A stretch of 64,000 bases of DNA from Platanthera guangdongensis (GCA_039583875.1 CM077166.1:87666564-87730563), one strand, 5' to 3'; positions 1 through 9,839 are shown, numbered from the stretch's first letter. Notes: generated by a model from the sequence alone, not told the origin. Numbers and translations: made by a program.

Positions 1-656
1 GAGAGAGGAGGCGCCAACTCTACCGGATTGCGTTCCCCACCCAATAGCTGGGTTTTTAGCATAATGCGGGCATTAAGAGGAATCCTTCGTCGGACGAGAG
101 CTCGGTCGAATAGTTTTAATGTTCTGGTGAGCGATAGTGCTAGAGATAGGTGAGCTTATTTTAGTGGAACCTCCACGGCCAAGTCTCCGCCATAATTATT
201 TAGAATCTTAGGATATCTTTTTATTAAAAGTCTATTTTAGTTGTAATTTAATTCGGTGACATCGCGCTAAGCTCTTCATCAGCTCCACCCTTTATTATGC
301 TTTTATTTTCTGCCTTTTGTTTATATATATTACCCGACAAGTAATTATTGGTAAAATAATAGTCCCCTCCAGGGAAGTGTAGAAATAATCGAACCGACCC
401 CGAGAATAATACGACCTCGATATTCCACCCGGAATATCCTATACTACTCATGATAGGTGCACTTGCCTCCTTTTGTTGAAACTAGATCACACCTTTTTAT
501 ATCCAAATAAATAAATACGCGCGCCCCGTTTTCTAAATAAAAAACAAATCTGCTTTTCTACATAAATAAAATCGCCCTGGGCGCCGCGCATCCTCTCCTA
601 TTTTTGGAGTTTTAACCATATTAAGTTTTCGGACTTGATGTGAAAAATATCAATCA
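1..656 (+). repeat. 5' LTR of element A, 3' portion
   Basis: It aligns along its whole length with the last 656 bp of the LTR ending at 6081, with scattered substitutions and small indels. It ends in atcaatca just before the primer-binding site. This is the R/U5 side of the LTR. The short open frames here, such as 248-451 on the minus strand, recur in the other LTR copy and show no protein similarity I recognise. Confidence 0.9.
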
Positions 657-662
657 AGTTTT

Positions 663-680
663 TGGCACCGTTGCCGGGGA
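663..680 (+). other. Primer-binding site of A (tRNA-Asp type)
   Basis: The 18 bases TGGCACCGTTGCCGGGGA are complementary to the 3' end of plant tRNA-Asp except for one base (A for G at position 5). The site starts six bases after the LTR end. The same site without the mismatch occurs in element B. This primer is typical of the Athila lineage. Confidence 0.88.
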
Positions 681-1463
681 TTTTTCGAGTCGTTATTTTG
701 AACCCGGGAAAACTATTAATTTTACCTATATATATTAATATAACAAAAAAATAGATTGGCCAACTAACAAAAAATATACTAATAATAATAATCATCATAA
801 GAATCATAATAATAAAACTAAAAAACTTACAAAATTTTAAAACTAAAAAAAAAATTGAAAACCCATAAAACTGAAAAAATCGAAAAACCCCTAAAAGACC
901 TAAAAAATTCTACAAAATGAAAAAAACTTAAAAATATTTTTCATTATTTTTATGAAAAAACTATAAACAAAATAAAAAATAAATAAAACTTAAAAAACTT
1001 AAAAAACTAAAAAACCCTCAAAACCTAAAAAAACAAAAAAACCTACCTCAAAAATCAACTAAAAAATAAAAAACCTACTTAAAAAAACACAAAAAAATAA
1101 TAATTTGATTTTAAAAAAATGTATATATTTTGCTTATTTTATTTTCACTTGTTTTGGTTCGGTGCGCTTCCCATTTTTGTGCGCGCTAGGTGAGAGCATT
1201 TCTATCGCACTCTTATAGCTTAGACGTTAGCTTACGAGTCACCACACACAATCCCCCCACCCACCCACAATCTTTTCGCTGGGTTTATATTTTCGTTTTA
1301 TTTTTTTTCTTTTATATTTTTGTTTGTTTCTTCTTCTTCTAACAATACTGCAGGGTTTCGACCCGGGCCTCCCGTACTCGTCTTAAGGGCAACTTCTACC
1401 CTCACTTTTTCATTTTTGTCCATATTATTTTTGTATATTTATCATTCTGCATACTTAGATTGC

Positions 1464-1503
1464 AACATTGTGGACAATGTTGGGGTTAAGTATAGGGGTA
1501 TTT
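1464..1503 (+). other. Inverted repeat plus internal PPT-like tract of A
   Basis: AACATTGT and ACAATGTT (1464-1471 and 1474-1481) form an 8-bp stem. They are followed at 1487-1503 by TAAGTATAGGGGTATTT, a near copy of the tract at the 3' LTR (3020-3036). B has the same arrangement at 49471-49512 on the minus strand. It may act as a second plus-strand primer site. Confidence 0.6.
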
Positions 1504-2412
1504 TCCTATTCTGTATTTTTTATTATTACGTACTCATAAAAAATACAAAAAAATTACAAAACTTAAAACCTAAAAAAATTTCCTTGTTTTTGATAATAAA
1601 AAAAACTCAAAAGAAAATCATAAAACAAAAGAAAATTCACAAAAAAAACTTATAAAACATCAAAAAAAACATTTTTCTTTTTTCCTTTGTAAATATTTGT
1701 TTGTAAAAATAATTCTCTTTCCGCGCCCCCTCTTCTTATTTGTAAAGCTCACTTTTTAGCATGCCCGTGGCGTTCGACTCATCGAACAAACCACCCAAAG
1801 AGTCTATTCGCGGGTCATCAAGTTTTTACAAAAATAAATTCAAAATTTCAAAAAACCTTAGAGAATAATAACTTAGAATACAAAAAAAGAGATAAAAACC
1901 CTAAAAATTTAAAAAATAAAAAATAATGATAATCAAAATACAAAAAATAATAAAAACCCCAAAAAATCCAAAAAACTTTTGTAACGAATAAATCGAATAA
2001 CTCATTCTTAACCTTTTTCGCTCTCAAACAATCTAGTTGCGAAATAATTTATAAGCGAATTATTTTAATTCTTTGCTTACTATTTGTTTATTATTTGGAG
2101 ATCGATAGATTTAGATATTTGGGGTTACATTTTAAAAATTTTTGTATTCTTTTTTATTTATATAAGGTATCTGTTTTCAGCACTACTTCTAACTTATCTA
2201 AATAGTTGCATATTTATTTTGTTAGAAATAACAATCTTAGATTTCAAGTTATGATAACTCCAAGCTTTTTTTTGAAATTTAGGAATGTTTAATTTATAAA
2301 GGTTGCTCTCAAAAGTTTTTTATTAAATCTAGTTTTATTTTTGAACAACCTATCACTTTTTTTTCAGGTCATACTTAACATGATTTCGATCTTAAAAGAT
2401 CCTATGTCAATG

Positions 2413-2430
2413 GGAATAAGATTTTGTTCC
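2413..2430 (+). other. Conserved hairpin 1, post-pol region of A
   Basis: GGAAT pairs with GTTCC (one T-G wobble) around the loop AAGATTTT. Element B has GGAAC/GTTCC around nearly the same loop at 48556-48573 on the minus strand, so pairing is maintained although the base differs. Confidence 0.55.
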
Positions 2431-2543
2431 GTAAACATAGACATCCAATATTTGAAAAGATTATATGTTATGGAGTAAGAGGATAAAATTCATTACTCCT
2501 ACACATGTACATTGGATTATTATGAAGATGTTAAAAATTATTA

Positions 2544-2576
2544 TGTTATGGAAAATAAGATTTCGTTTTCCTAACA
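2544..2576 (+). other. Conserved hairpin 2, post-pol region of A
   Basis: TGTTA-(T)-GGAAAA pairs with TTTTCC-TAACA around the loop TAAGATTTCG, giving 11 pairs with one bulged base. Element B at 48402-48433 has a perfect 11-bp version where one G-C pair is replaced by A-T. The loop is identical. Confidence 0.6.
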
Positions 2577-3021
2577 TTCACATTCAAACAAAAATTTCAT
2601 TAGAGGTTCGAGCAAAAAAATATACCCTCGCCTCTAAACCAAAGCCTTCTTCATATACCACGATATCTCTCTCAGCCAAATTCAAAAAAATTCTAGACTT
2701 ATTTTTAAAATATTTTTGAGAGCATAATTTGTAAATTAAATTATTTCCTTTAATTTTTCCAAGCTACAGTTTCATAAATCCAATCTATTTTTGTTAGCCT
2801 CACAAATAAAATTTTTGTTATCTATTTGCTTATAACGAGAAGTCTTTTGCTGAAACTCTTCCTTCATTTAAATTTTTATCATAATCTAGGATTTAACTCT
2901 TAAAACCCCAGATATTCATTTTGATCTTTCTTTCAATTAAGTGAAGCAGTAAATAAACTTAGGATTTCTTTAATTCATTATAAATTCATCTCCAACTTTT
3001 GCACTGGAATAGCAAAAGATT

Positions 3022-3036
3022 AAGTATGGGGGTATT
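3022..3036 (+). other. Polypurine tract of A
   Basis: AAGTATGGGGGTATT lies directly before the TG of the 3' LTR. The same bases sit at the same place in element B (47950-47965, minus strand). This is where plus-strand DNA synthesis would be primed. Confidence 0.7.
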
Positions 3037-3210
3037 TGATGAGTTGTAAATATTCGTATTTTTATGTACATAAATTTAGTCGGTTATGTGTTTTCCTTTA
3101 TTTTTAGTTGTTTTTGTTCAATAAAATACTCTTTTTATTGTAAATATTTTGCTAATTTACTTATTTTATTTTTCAGAAAAAAAGTACAAAAAAATGCCAA
3201 AAACTCTAAG

Positions 3211-3775
3211 TACACGCCCGTGTACTTACTGGTCACGCCCGTGTCCATGGCGTGACATGGCAAAATCTAGCAAAATGAACAAATTTTTAAGAAATAGCTT
3301 GACACGCCCGGTCACACGCCCGTGACATGACCCGTGTCCAGCGCTCGACGATTTCCACTCGATGATTTGTGCGCTCGCCGATTTCCGTTCAATGATCGTC
3401 GAACACCCGTCACGCCCGTGACCTGGGGCGTGACCACTCCATTTAGTTCGATGAATACTCGTGCTCGACGATTTTCCGCTCGACGATTTTGTCGCTCGAC
3501 GACTTTCCGCTCGACGATCGTCGAACCCCTGACATGCCCAGAGTCACGCCCGTGACCTGGGGCGTGACTTCCGCCACCTGGCCCGACAAACCGCCACTGA
3601 TGACATTGTACGCAAATGACGCCCAGTTCAACCTCCCCGACACGCCCACCGTCACGCCCTTGACAAGGGGTGTGACCGCCGCATTTTCAGCCGCAATGTT
3701 AAATCGTCGTAAACCACCGAAATCTGCTGTAAATAGTGTTGACACGCCCACTGACACGCCCGTGTCAAAGGGCGT
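3211..3775 (+). repeat. U3 palindrome array of A
   Basis: Repeated near-palindromes of the form GTCACGCCCGTGAC or ACACGCCCGTGT occur here. They are mixed with TCGACGATCGTCGA (3511-3524) and echoes such as GGGGCGTGAC. The array ends about 20 bp before a TATA box. The same class of motif fills U3 in B and in the unrelated Tekay-type LTRs D, E, G and H. Confidence 0.75.
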
Positions 3776-3794
3776 GTACTTTGAAAAAAATTTC

Positions 3795-3801
3795 TATAAA
3801 T
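3795..3801 (+). promoter_or_regulatory. Putative TATA box of A
   Basis: TATAAAT follows the U3 array. B has CTATAAATAG at the matching place. Transcription would start about 30 bp downstream. Confidence 0.5.
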
Positions 3802-4658
3802 TCACAACTTCTGTATGAGTTCAGGGTTCCACTTTTTGAACCACTTTGCTTATGTTAGGGCTGTTCTTGGGGGCTGTTTATGCATTGCAAGGGAATTTTT
3901 TCTCCGCCCCCCCTTTTTTATGTATTTGTTTTATGTTTATTGTAACCCTTTTTTAGTTAATAGAAATGTTCATTTTCTCCTCTATGATGTATGAAAATCT
4001 GCCCAAGCGCCCTACCTTAAGTAAGTTTTCGTTTCCTTTTTTGTGCTTTTTATGTTTTTTCTTAGCTTTTGTAACTAGTTTAAATTAAGAATTTATCAAT
4101 TTCCATACTCCATAATTGTTTAGGTTTAGTTTGTTATTTCTGCGTAGTTTTCATTCCTATGGGTTTATAAAAATGTTTTAAAAGGTGGTTTTTAAATTTC
4201 TTTAACTTAGGCTCTTTAGGATCGTAAAACTTTTCGTTCTCTTTTAGTTTTATTTCCACTTTTTATGTGTTTTTATAAAGTTATAAGAATGAAAACGTAA
4301 CCGTTTTAATTTTTCAACCACTTCATTTTTTTGCTTTTATTTTCAAAAACGTTTTGCCCGTTTAAATTTTATTTCTTCATTTTATGCATTTCTACTGCAT
4401 TCTATCGGTAGAAATGTTTTCATTTCAATTTTTCGAGCACATGCACTTTTCATTTATTTGAAAAAACTTTTGCTCCTTTAAATTTTATTTTCACTTTTTA
4501 TTCAATTCTACTGCATTCTAGCAGTAGAAATGTAGTTGTTTTAATTTTTCAGTCACTTAGTTTTTCCTATTTTTTGTACGTGTGCGTGCGTGTATGAGTT
4601 AGTTTAAATTTCTTTCTTTCAATTATGTAGAGTGTGTGCGTGTGCTGCATTTATTTTC

Positions 4659-5083
4659 GCCTACTCGTTAAGAGTTAAATGGCGTGCTTTAATTTTCTCC
4701 TACTCGTTTGAGTAGGATTTGTGTGCGTGTGTTTTACTTTCAAGTAGAGTGCGTGAGTGTTAGCATTTATTTCCGCCTACTCACTAGGAGTTAAATGGCA
4801 GGATTTTATTTACCGGCTACTCATTTGAGTTAAATGGCAGGTCGTTATTTGTCTGTAATAATTTGAGTAGTATTTGTACTAGCATTTATTTACCACCTAC
4901 TCATTTGAGTTAAATGGAAGGTCTTTGTATGTGTTTAATTTTCAGTAGAGTTCGTGCGTGTGTGCATTTATTTTCTCCTACTCGTTTGAGTGAGACATGC
5001 TTTCTTTTTCCCGCCCACTCATTTGAGCCGGTACTTTCACTTTTACAACTTTCATTTCAGTCCTACTCGTTTGAGTAGGACTT
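4659..5083 (+). repeat. CCTACTC/GAGTAGG hairpin array of A
   Basis: Several short stem-loops of the type CCTACTC-GTTT-GAGTAGG, plus weaker relatives ending in GAGTTAAATGG, are spaced by T-rich linkers and TG-rich tracts. B's LTRs contain the equivalent array (45795-46140), where at least one stem has a T-A pair replaced by C-G. Confidence 0.65.
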
Positions 5084-5346
5084 GTAATTTACTGCTTTTC
5101 ATTTACTGCTTTCATTTTCCTGCTTTATTTTACTGCTTTAATTTTATTGCTTTCAATCGCTGCCGTCCTCATTCCGATGAGTGGCTAATATTCTTAGCCC
5201 TCAGTATTTAAAAGTATTGGGACAGATAAAATAGCTTTAAATAATTAAAGGTCCTTATTTTGTAATTAATTAAAATCACTTAAGGTTTGTCGTGGGTTTA
5301 CGACGCGTAGGACCACATAATCGATGTGTGGGCCCTATTTTCGTGC

Positions 5347-5383
5347 TCCATACGCTAGCTAGCCGAGAGGCCGTGCGTATGGA
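5347..5383 (+). other. Conserved LTR hairpin of A
   Basis: TCCATACGC (5347-5355) pairs with GCGTATGGA (5375-5383). In B (45390-45428) the stem is GTCCATATGC/GCATATGGAC, so a C-G pair in A is T-A in B while pairing is kept. The loop GGCCTCTCGG/TAGCTAG is conserved. Confidence 0.6.
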
Positions 5384-6099
5384 CCGATCACCCCTTGGTA
5401 AATGGAGTTCCGCACTAACCCTCGAGAGAAGAGGCGCGCCAACTCTACCGGATTGGGTTCCCCACCCAATAGCGTGGTTCTTAGCACAATGCGGGCATTA
5501 AGAGGAATCCTTCCTCGGACGAGAGCCCGGTCGAATAGTCTTAATGTTCAGGTGAGCGATAGTCTTAGAGATAGGTGAGCTCATTTTAGTGGAACCTCCA
5601 CGACCAAGTCTCCGCACTAATTATTTAGAAACTTAGGATCTCTTTTTATTAAAAGTCTATTGTAGTTCAAATTTAATTCGGTGCCATCGAGCTAAGCTCT
5701 TCATCGGCTCCACCCTTTATTATGTTTTTATTTTCTGCCTTTTGTTTATATATATTACCCGACAAGTAATTATTGGTAAAATAATAGTCCCCTCCAGGGA
5801 AGTGTAGAAATAATCGAACCGACCCCGAGAACAATACGACCTCGATATTCCACCTAGAATATCCTGTACTACTCACGATAGGTGCACTTGCCTCCTTTTG
5901 TTAAAACTCGATCACACCTTTTTATATCCAAATAAATAAATACGCATGCCCCGTTTTCTAAATAAAAACCAAATCCGCTTTTCTACTTAAATAAAATCGC
6001 CCGGGGCGCCGCTTATCCTCACCTATTTTTGGAGTTTTAACCGCATTAAGTTTTCAGACTTGATGCGAAAAATATCAATCACCCTTCCCGTGTGTCGTT

Positions 6100-6640
6100 G
6101 TGTCGAGTTGAGCTCGACGAGGTGTGTCGAGATCGACGAGGTATGTCGACATCGTATGACACGGGTAGCGACACGAGAGTGTCCCATCTGACACGGGCGT
6201 GTCGGAGGGCGTGTGTTCCCTCTGGTCGATGACCAGTGCTCGACGATCGTCGAGTGTCAAGTATGGGGTACACGACCTGTGACACGGGCATGTCACAGGG
6301 CGTGTCCCGCTCATCCTCGAGTAGCTCTCGTGTATGTCGAAATATACTCGAGTAGGTGGAAAAGTACTCGAGTAAGAGGGGGTGACACGGGCGTGTCATC
6401 CCTGTGACACGGGCATGTCCTATCCGGGTACTCGAGTAGTTAGTTTTCTCTCGAGTAAGTCCTCTCGAGTAGGTCTCGAGTGGGTTATATGCCCCATGTC
6501 ACGGGCGTGACTGGGCCGACACGTGCGTGTCCCACCCGTGTGTCGTGTCGAGTAATGAACCGACGCATAAAAACCGTCGTAACACTTCGCCTAAGCAGGA
6601 TACGGGTAAGGACATGGGCGTGTCCCTACCCGTGTCACTT
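6100..6640 (+). repeat. U3 palindrome array of E
   Basis: It contains GACACGGGCGTGTC-type palindromes, CTCGAGTA repeats, and the perfect 16-base palindrome CTCGACGATCGTCGAG (6239-6254). The same 16 bases occur in the U3 of Athila element B (47594-47609 and 57940-57955). The array ends at the TATA box. Confidence 0.75.
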
Positions 6641-6652
6641 TTATATAAATAG
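6641..6652 (+). promoter_or_regulatory. TATA box of E
   Basis: TTATATAAATAG stands directly after the U3 array and about 130 bp before the leader ATG. D has TTTTATATATAAGG at the matching position. Confidence 0.65.
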
Positions 6653-6781
6653 GGAAGTGATAACCCTAGCCGTTTTCACTCCTCATTCCAGCCATTTTTC
6701 TGAGAGAAACTCCTGTTGAGAGAAGGAAGTCGCTGGATCTTGTTCTAGAAGAGAAGATTTGCCACCGCCGTGGAAAAGAAG

Positions 6782-6841
6782 ATGCCTCCGAGAAGAGTCA
6801 CGAGATCCTTGGCCGGAAATGGTGGAAACGCCGGAAATGAG
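6782..6841 (+). CDS. Putative Gag leader exon in LTR of E
   Basis: This 20-codon frame starts at ATG and reads MPPRRVTRSLAGNGGNAGNE, a basic start like that of many plant Ty3 Gag proteins. It ends exactly at GAG|GTGAGC, a strong donor, in phase 0. Reading on past the donor reaches a stop within about ten codons. D has the same exon with 14 of 20 residues identical and the same length. In a 5' LTR the partner acceptor would lie just before gag; E's internal region is not in the window, so the join cannot be tested here. Confidence 0.6.
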
Positions 6842-8727
6842 GTGAGCTTCCTGCCCTCTCCCTTGGTGCTAGATCTTTAGTTATTTTCTTATGAGAGATA
6901 TCGACTCAAGAGAGTTTTGATGGAGAGAAGGAGTTTTCTAGGGATGGTCATGCTAGGACATGTGTTCTAGGTTTTAGATCTCTTCAACCTCCCATTTGTC
7001 CTATGTGATGATGGGTGGATGGTTTCGTGAAGAATCATGTCCTCATGAGGGTGAATAAGGGAGGAGGAAATTTAGGAGTGATTTTGGAAGATTGACTTGG
7101 AGAGGAAGATGAACTGATGCTGTTCATTCCTCTTTACGAAGCGTGCAGAATCTGTATTCTGCGCACAGCGATCTTCTTGGCCATTTTGATGTAGGATGTG
7201 GCCAGATTGGGCTTTCACCTAAACATGAACATTGAATCCCTTGCAAATACCTTTACAACGAGTGGTTGCACGTCTTCATGCGATGTCTGTAGCCACGGGA
7301 AAGTCTAAACGGACATGACGTCCGATAAATCATGCATGCAGAAATTGTGTTCTGTACGCAGCGGACTTCAAGGCTGATTTCCAATAGGATACACTCAAAT
7401 CTGGACTGTGGGCTGAATATGAAAGTTGTAACCAATGGAAAGACCTTTACATCAAGGGTTACACGTCTTCACCGTATTTCTGTAGCTTCAGGAATCTCCG
7501 ATCGAAGTTGTTGTCCAGATTTATTCTGCACTTAAATTCTGGGGTTTATATAATATGAATTTGAATTCGGTGGAATCGATGTTGCAAATTAACCCGATAT
7601 TTTGATGAACTATTTATGCTGACCACCGTAGTGTTATGAATGATAAATCTTATCAATTAGATTTCATAAAACAGAATTGTGAAGCAAGCTTTATTGCACG
7701 ATATGACTTGCTAAAATTGTTAGATTATTATAAATGCGCATCATGTTTATAATATGATGAATGAAATGATTTGCACAAATTGGTAAATTATTATAAATGC
7801 ACATCATGTTTATAATATGATGAATGAAATGGTTAAATACAAATTGGTAGATTATTATTAATGCGCTTCATGTTTGTAATATGTTGAAACCCATTTGGAA
7901 TGACAAATAGAAGGATAAACCATGGCCATGAGTATGTATGATTGTTAGAATGAAGTTTAGTAGTCCAATACTTGAGCGCAGTCTCCCTACGAGTTGTACT
8001 GTGGAAGGATGCAAGTGCGGCGTTGGCCGTTACTAGTTGAGCTAATGTTGAAATGACGTATATATGGATGGTTGGGCTTGGTCCTCGGTGTTCACATCCC
8101 GGGGCTCCTTCCGTGCCGAGTGGATGGTTGGGTTGTGTCCTCGTGCTTACTTCGGAGGCCCCTTCCATACCACGGTGTTGTGGAATTTGCATGTGGTGTG
8201 ATTTGACACGCAGTGTCGTAATCCTGGGTTAAGGATAGTGTGGCAGGTCTACGGGCTCGCCGATAGTCACACCGATGGGAGTTGACAGTTAGACTTTTGG
8301 CGGTTGGGCTTGGTTCTCGGTGTCCACATCCCGGGGCTCCTTCCATGCCAGGTGAACGGTTTGGCTTGGTCCTCGTGCTTACTTCTGAGGCTCCTTTCGG
8401 GTCACATAAGGCCAGTTCGGGGCTTGGTCCTCGGTGCACATCTACCCGAGGCTCCAGCTGGACCATAGTACGCATGGGATTCGCTGTTGTGTTCTTAGCA
8501 TTTGAGGCCTATGGAGGCCTAGGTGAAGTAGTGTGGATACCCGCCTAGTAGTAGAGATGCCCGCTCTACTGTCACTGCCTGGCCACAGCGGCTGATGCCT
8601 AAGAGGTTAGCTACCTGCTTGAATAGTGGGAACTATAGTCTATGTCGGCATAGCAATTGCATGGTATGATCATGGGTGAGTCATTCCATAGCGTACATAA
8701 CATTTCATAACATTGCACAATAAGATC

Positions 8728-8828
8728 CTCATCGTATAAGTTTGTATTGGCACTCTTATGCGATGAGTTACTTTTATGTAACGTGATGCTTAACTTATAA
8801 GCTTGTATGGGCATCCTTATAAGTTAAG
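8728..8828 (+). other. Twin hairpins with a shared loop, LTR of E
   Basis: Hairpin 1 (8728-8767) has CTCATCGTATAA paired with TTATGCGATGAG, 12 pairs with one wobble. Hairpin 2 (8789-8828) has CTTAACTTATAA paired with TTATAAGTTAAG, 12 perfect pairs. Stems differ, yet both loops are 16 nt and share G-TTGTAT-GGCA, and both are followed by TTACTTT. D's LTR keeps both (9740-9839). Confidence 0.7.
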
Positions 8829-9739
8829 TTACTTTCCTGCTGCAGATACTTGTACTTGATAGTTTATTATTGTTTATGTAGAACTGCTAGATTAAATGCT
8901 ATTAATCTTATTGTACCATTACCACCTGTTTGTACATGTTTTACTGCTTATAATACTTGTACCCTTGTTCCTTTCTCCTCCCGGTGCCGAGGAGTCGTCG
9001 GGGGAGCGGATGTGAAGCCACTTAGTCTTTTCGACTAACGGTTGCTACGTTTTCCTTTTTAGGAGGTCACCCCACAGGTAGAGTGTAAGACCCCCCCCCT
9101 CCCGGATCCCAAAACACGGCACGAAGGGGGAGTCTTATGCCCGGAACAGCCGCCTTGCGGTAGCATTAGCATACGGGCTAACCTGTACCACAAGACGCCT
9201 ATTCCGCCGGCTACAACCATATCAATATAAATGCCAACCCAACCAAATAAATAAGCAAAAGAAGTCAAAATCCACACTAAGTAATATATAATGTCCAAAA
9301 CATCAATAATGAGAAGCTAAACATGCTTTTACAAAATATCAGAGTACAGCTAATCATTGCCCAAACGGGCTACATCAGAGTAATCAAAATACTAACATCA
9401 GTAACCGACGGTATCGACGGCACCGTCACATCAGGCCCTGTCGTCCTGGCCTGGCTGTCCTGCTGCGTAGTGTGCGGCTGCTCTACCTGCGGCGTGACCT
9501 CCAAAAAAGGTAGACGTAGCAACCGTTAGTCGAAACGACTAAGTGGTTTCACATCCGCTCCCCCGGCGACTCCTCGGCACCGGGCGGAGAAAAGGAACAA
9601 GAGTATAGTATATAAAAAGTATGCAAGTAAAGGAGTATAAGCAGGTGGCAAGGTACATGAATATAATGTATAATCTAGCAGTTCTACAAGCTAACATCAT
9701 ATATCAACAGGTGTAATGAAATCTACAGCAGGAAAGTAA

Positions 9740-9839
9740 CTTAACTTATAAGAATGCCCATACAAACTTATAAGTTAAGGGTCGGGTTACATAAAGTAAC
9801 TCATCGTATAGGAGTGCCCATACAAACTTATACGATGAG
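9740..9839 (-). other. Twin hairpins with a shared loop, LTR of D
   Basis: At 9740-9779 CTTAACTTATAA/TTATAAGTTAAG is a perfect 12-bp stem. At 9800-9839 CTCATCGTATAG/TTATACGATGAG pairs with one terminal wobble. Both enclose 16-nt loops containing GCCCATACAAAC on the plus strand. In the second stem E has a T-G wobble where D has T-A. The 5' LTR copy (59341-59400) has lost one pair by a G-to-T change. Confidence 0.7.

Larger units (their letters stand above)
657..3036 (+). other. Non-coding internal region of element A
   Basis: The first about 500 bp after the primer site are A-rich low-complexity leader. Around 1340-1400 the sequence resembles the end of pol in element B. From about 1464 to 3036 it is collinear with B's post-pol region (47950-49600, minus strand), including an inverted repeat, a PPT-like tract and two hairpins. 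So gag and most of pol were removed while both flanks were kept. Open frames at 1320-1655 and 2465-2719 are AT-rich, not conserved in B, and I do not call them genes. Confidence 0.8.
1..6081 (+). mobile_element. Element A: gag/pol-less Athila-family LTR retrotransposon (LARD-like), 5' end off window
   Basis: This is a non-autonomous element with an LTR, primer site, short internal region, polypurine tract and second LTR. Bases 1-656 match 5426-6081, which is the end of the second LTR. The internal part is only about 2.4 kb and has no recognisable gag, protease, RT or integrase. LTR start and end, primer site and post-pol sequence match the Athila element B at 44818-58297, so A is a deletion derivative of that family that would have to be mobilised in trans. 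It sits inside the LTR of element E: sequence from 6082 onward resumes E's U3. The left junction is outside the window, so the duplication cannot be checked; the right candidate is ccctt at 6082-6086. Confidence 0.88.
3037..6081 (+). repeat. 3' LTR of element A (3.05 kb)
   Basis: It begins TGATGAGTTGTAAATATTCG and ends ATCAATCA. Start and overall order match B's LTRs: a palindrome array, a TATA box, an AT-rich stretch, a hairpin array built on CCTACTC/GAGTAGG, a hairpin near 5347, and a closing block matching 1-656. No gene is present; open frames at 3334-3818 are artefacts of the CG-rich palindromes. Confidence 0.9.
6082..9083 (+). repeat. LTR of element E, first part
   Basis: In order it holds a U3 palindrome array, a TATA box, a leader exon with splice donor, a long region matching D's LTR, twin hairpins (8728-8828), and a TTAGTC/GACTAA hairpin at 9022-9038. 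It stops at 9083 where D is inserted. The last five bases, tagag (9079-9083), are duplicated at 62052-62056. The open frames at 7833-8548 are mirrored by frames in D's LTR but not conserved as protein, so I do not call genes. Confidence 0.88.

Noticed and set aside
5292..5501. Small gene at 5292-5501
   Set aside because: It lies in the conserved non-coding LTR block containing the compensated hairpin; the equivalent region in B does not keep the frame.
7833..8548. Open frames in E's LTR rich in Pro, Ser and Thr
   Set aside because: The matching part of D's LTR has indels that break these frames while DNA similarity continues, so protein is not conserved.
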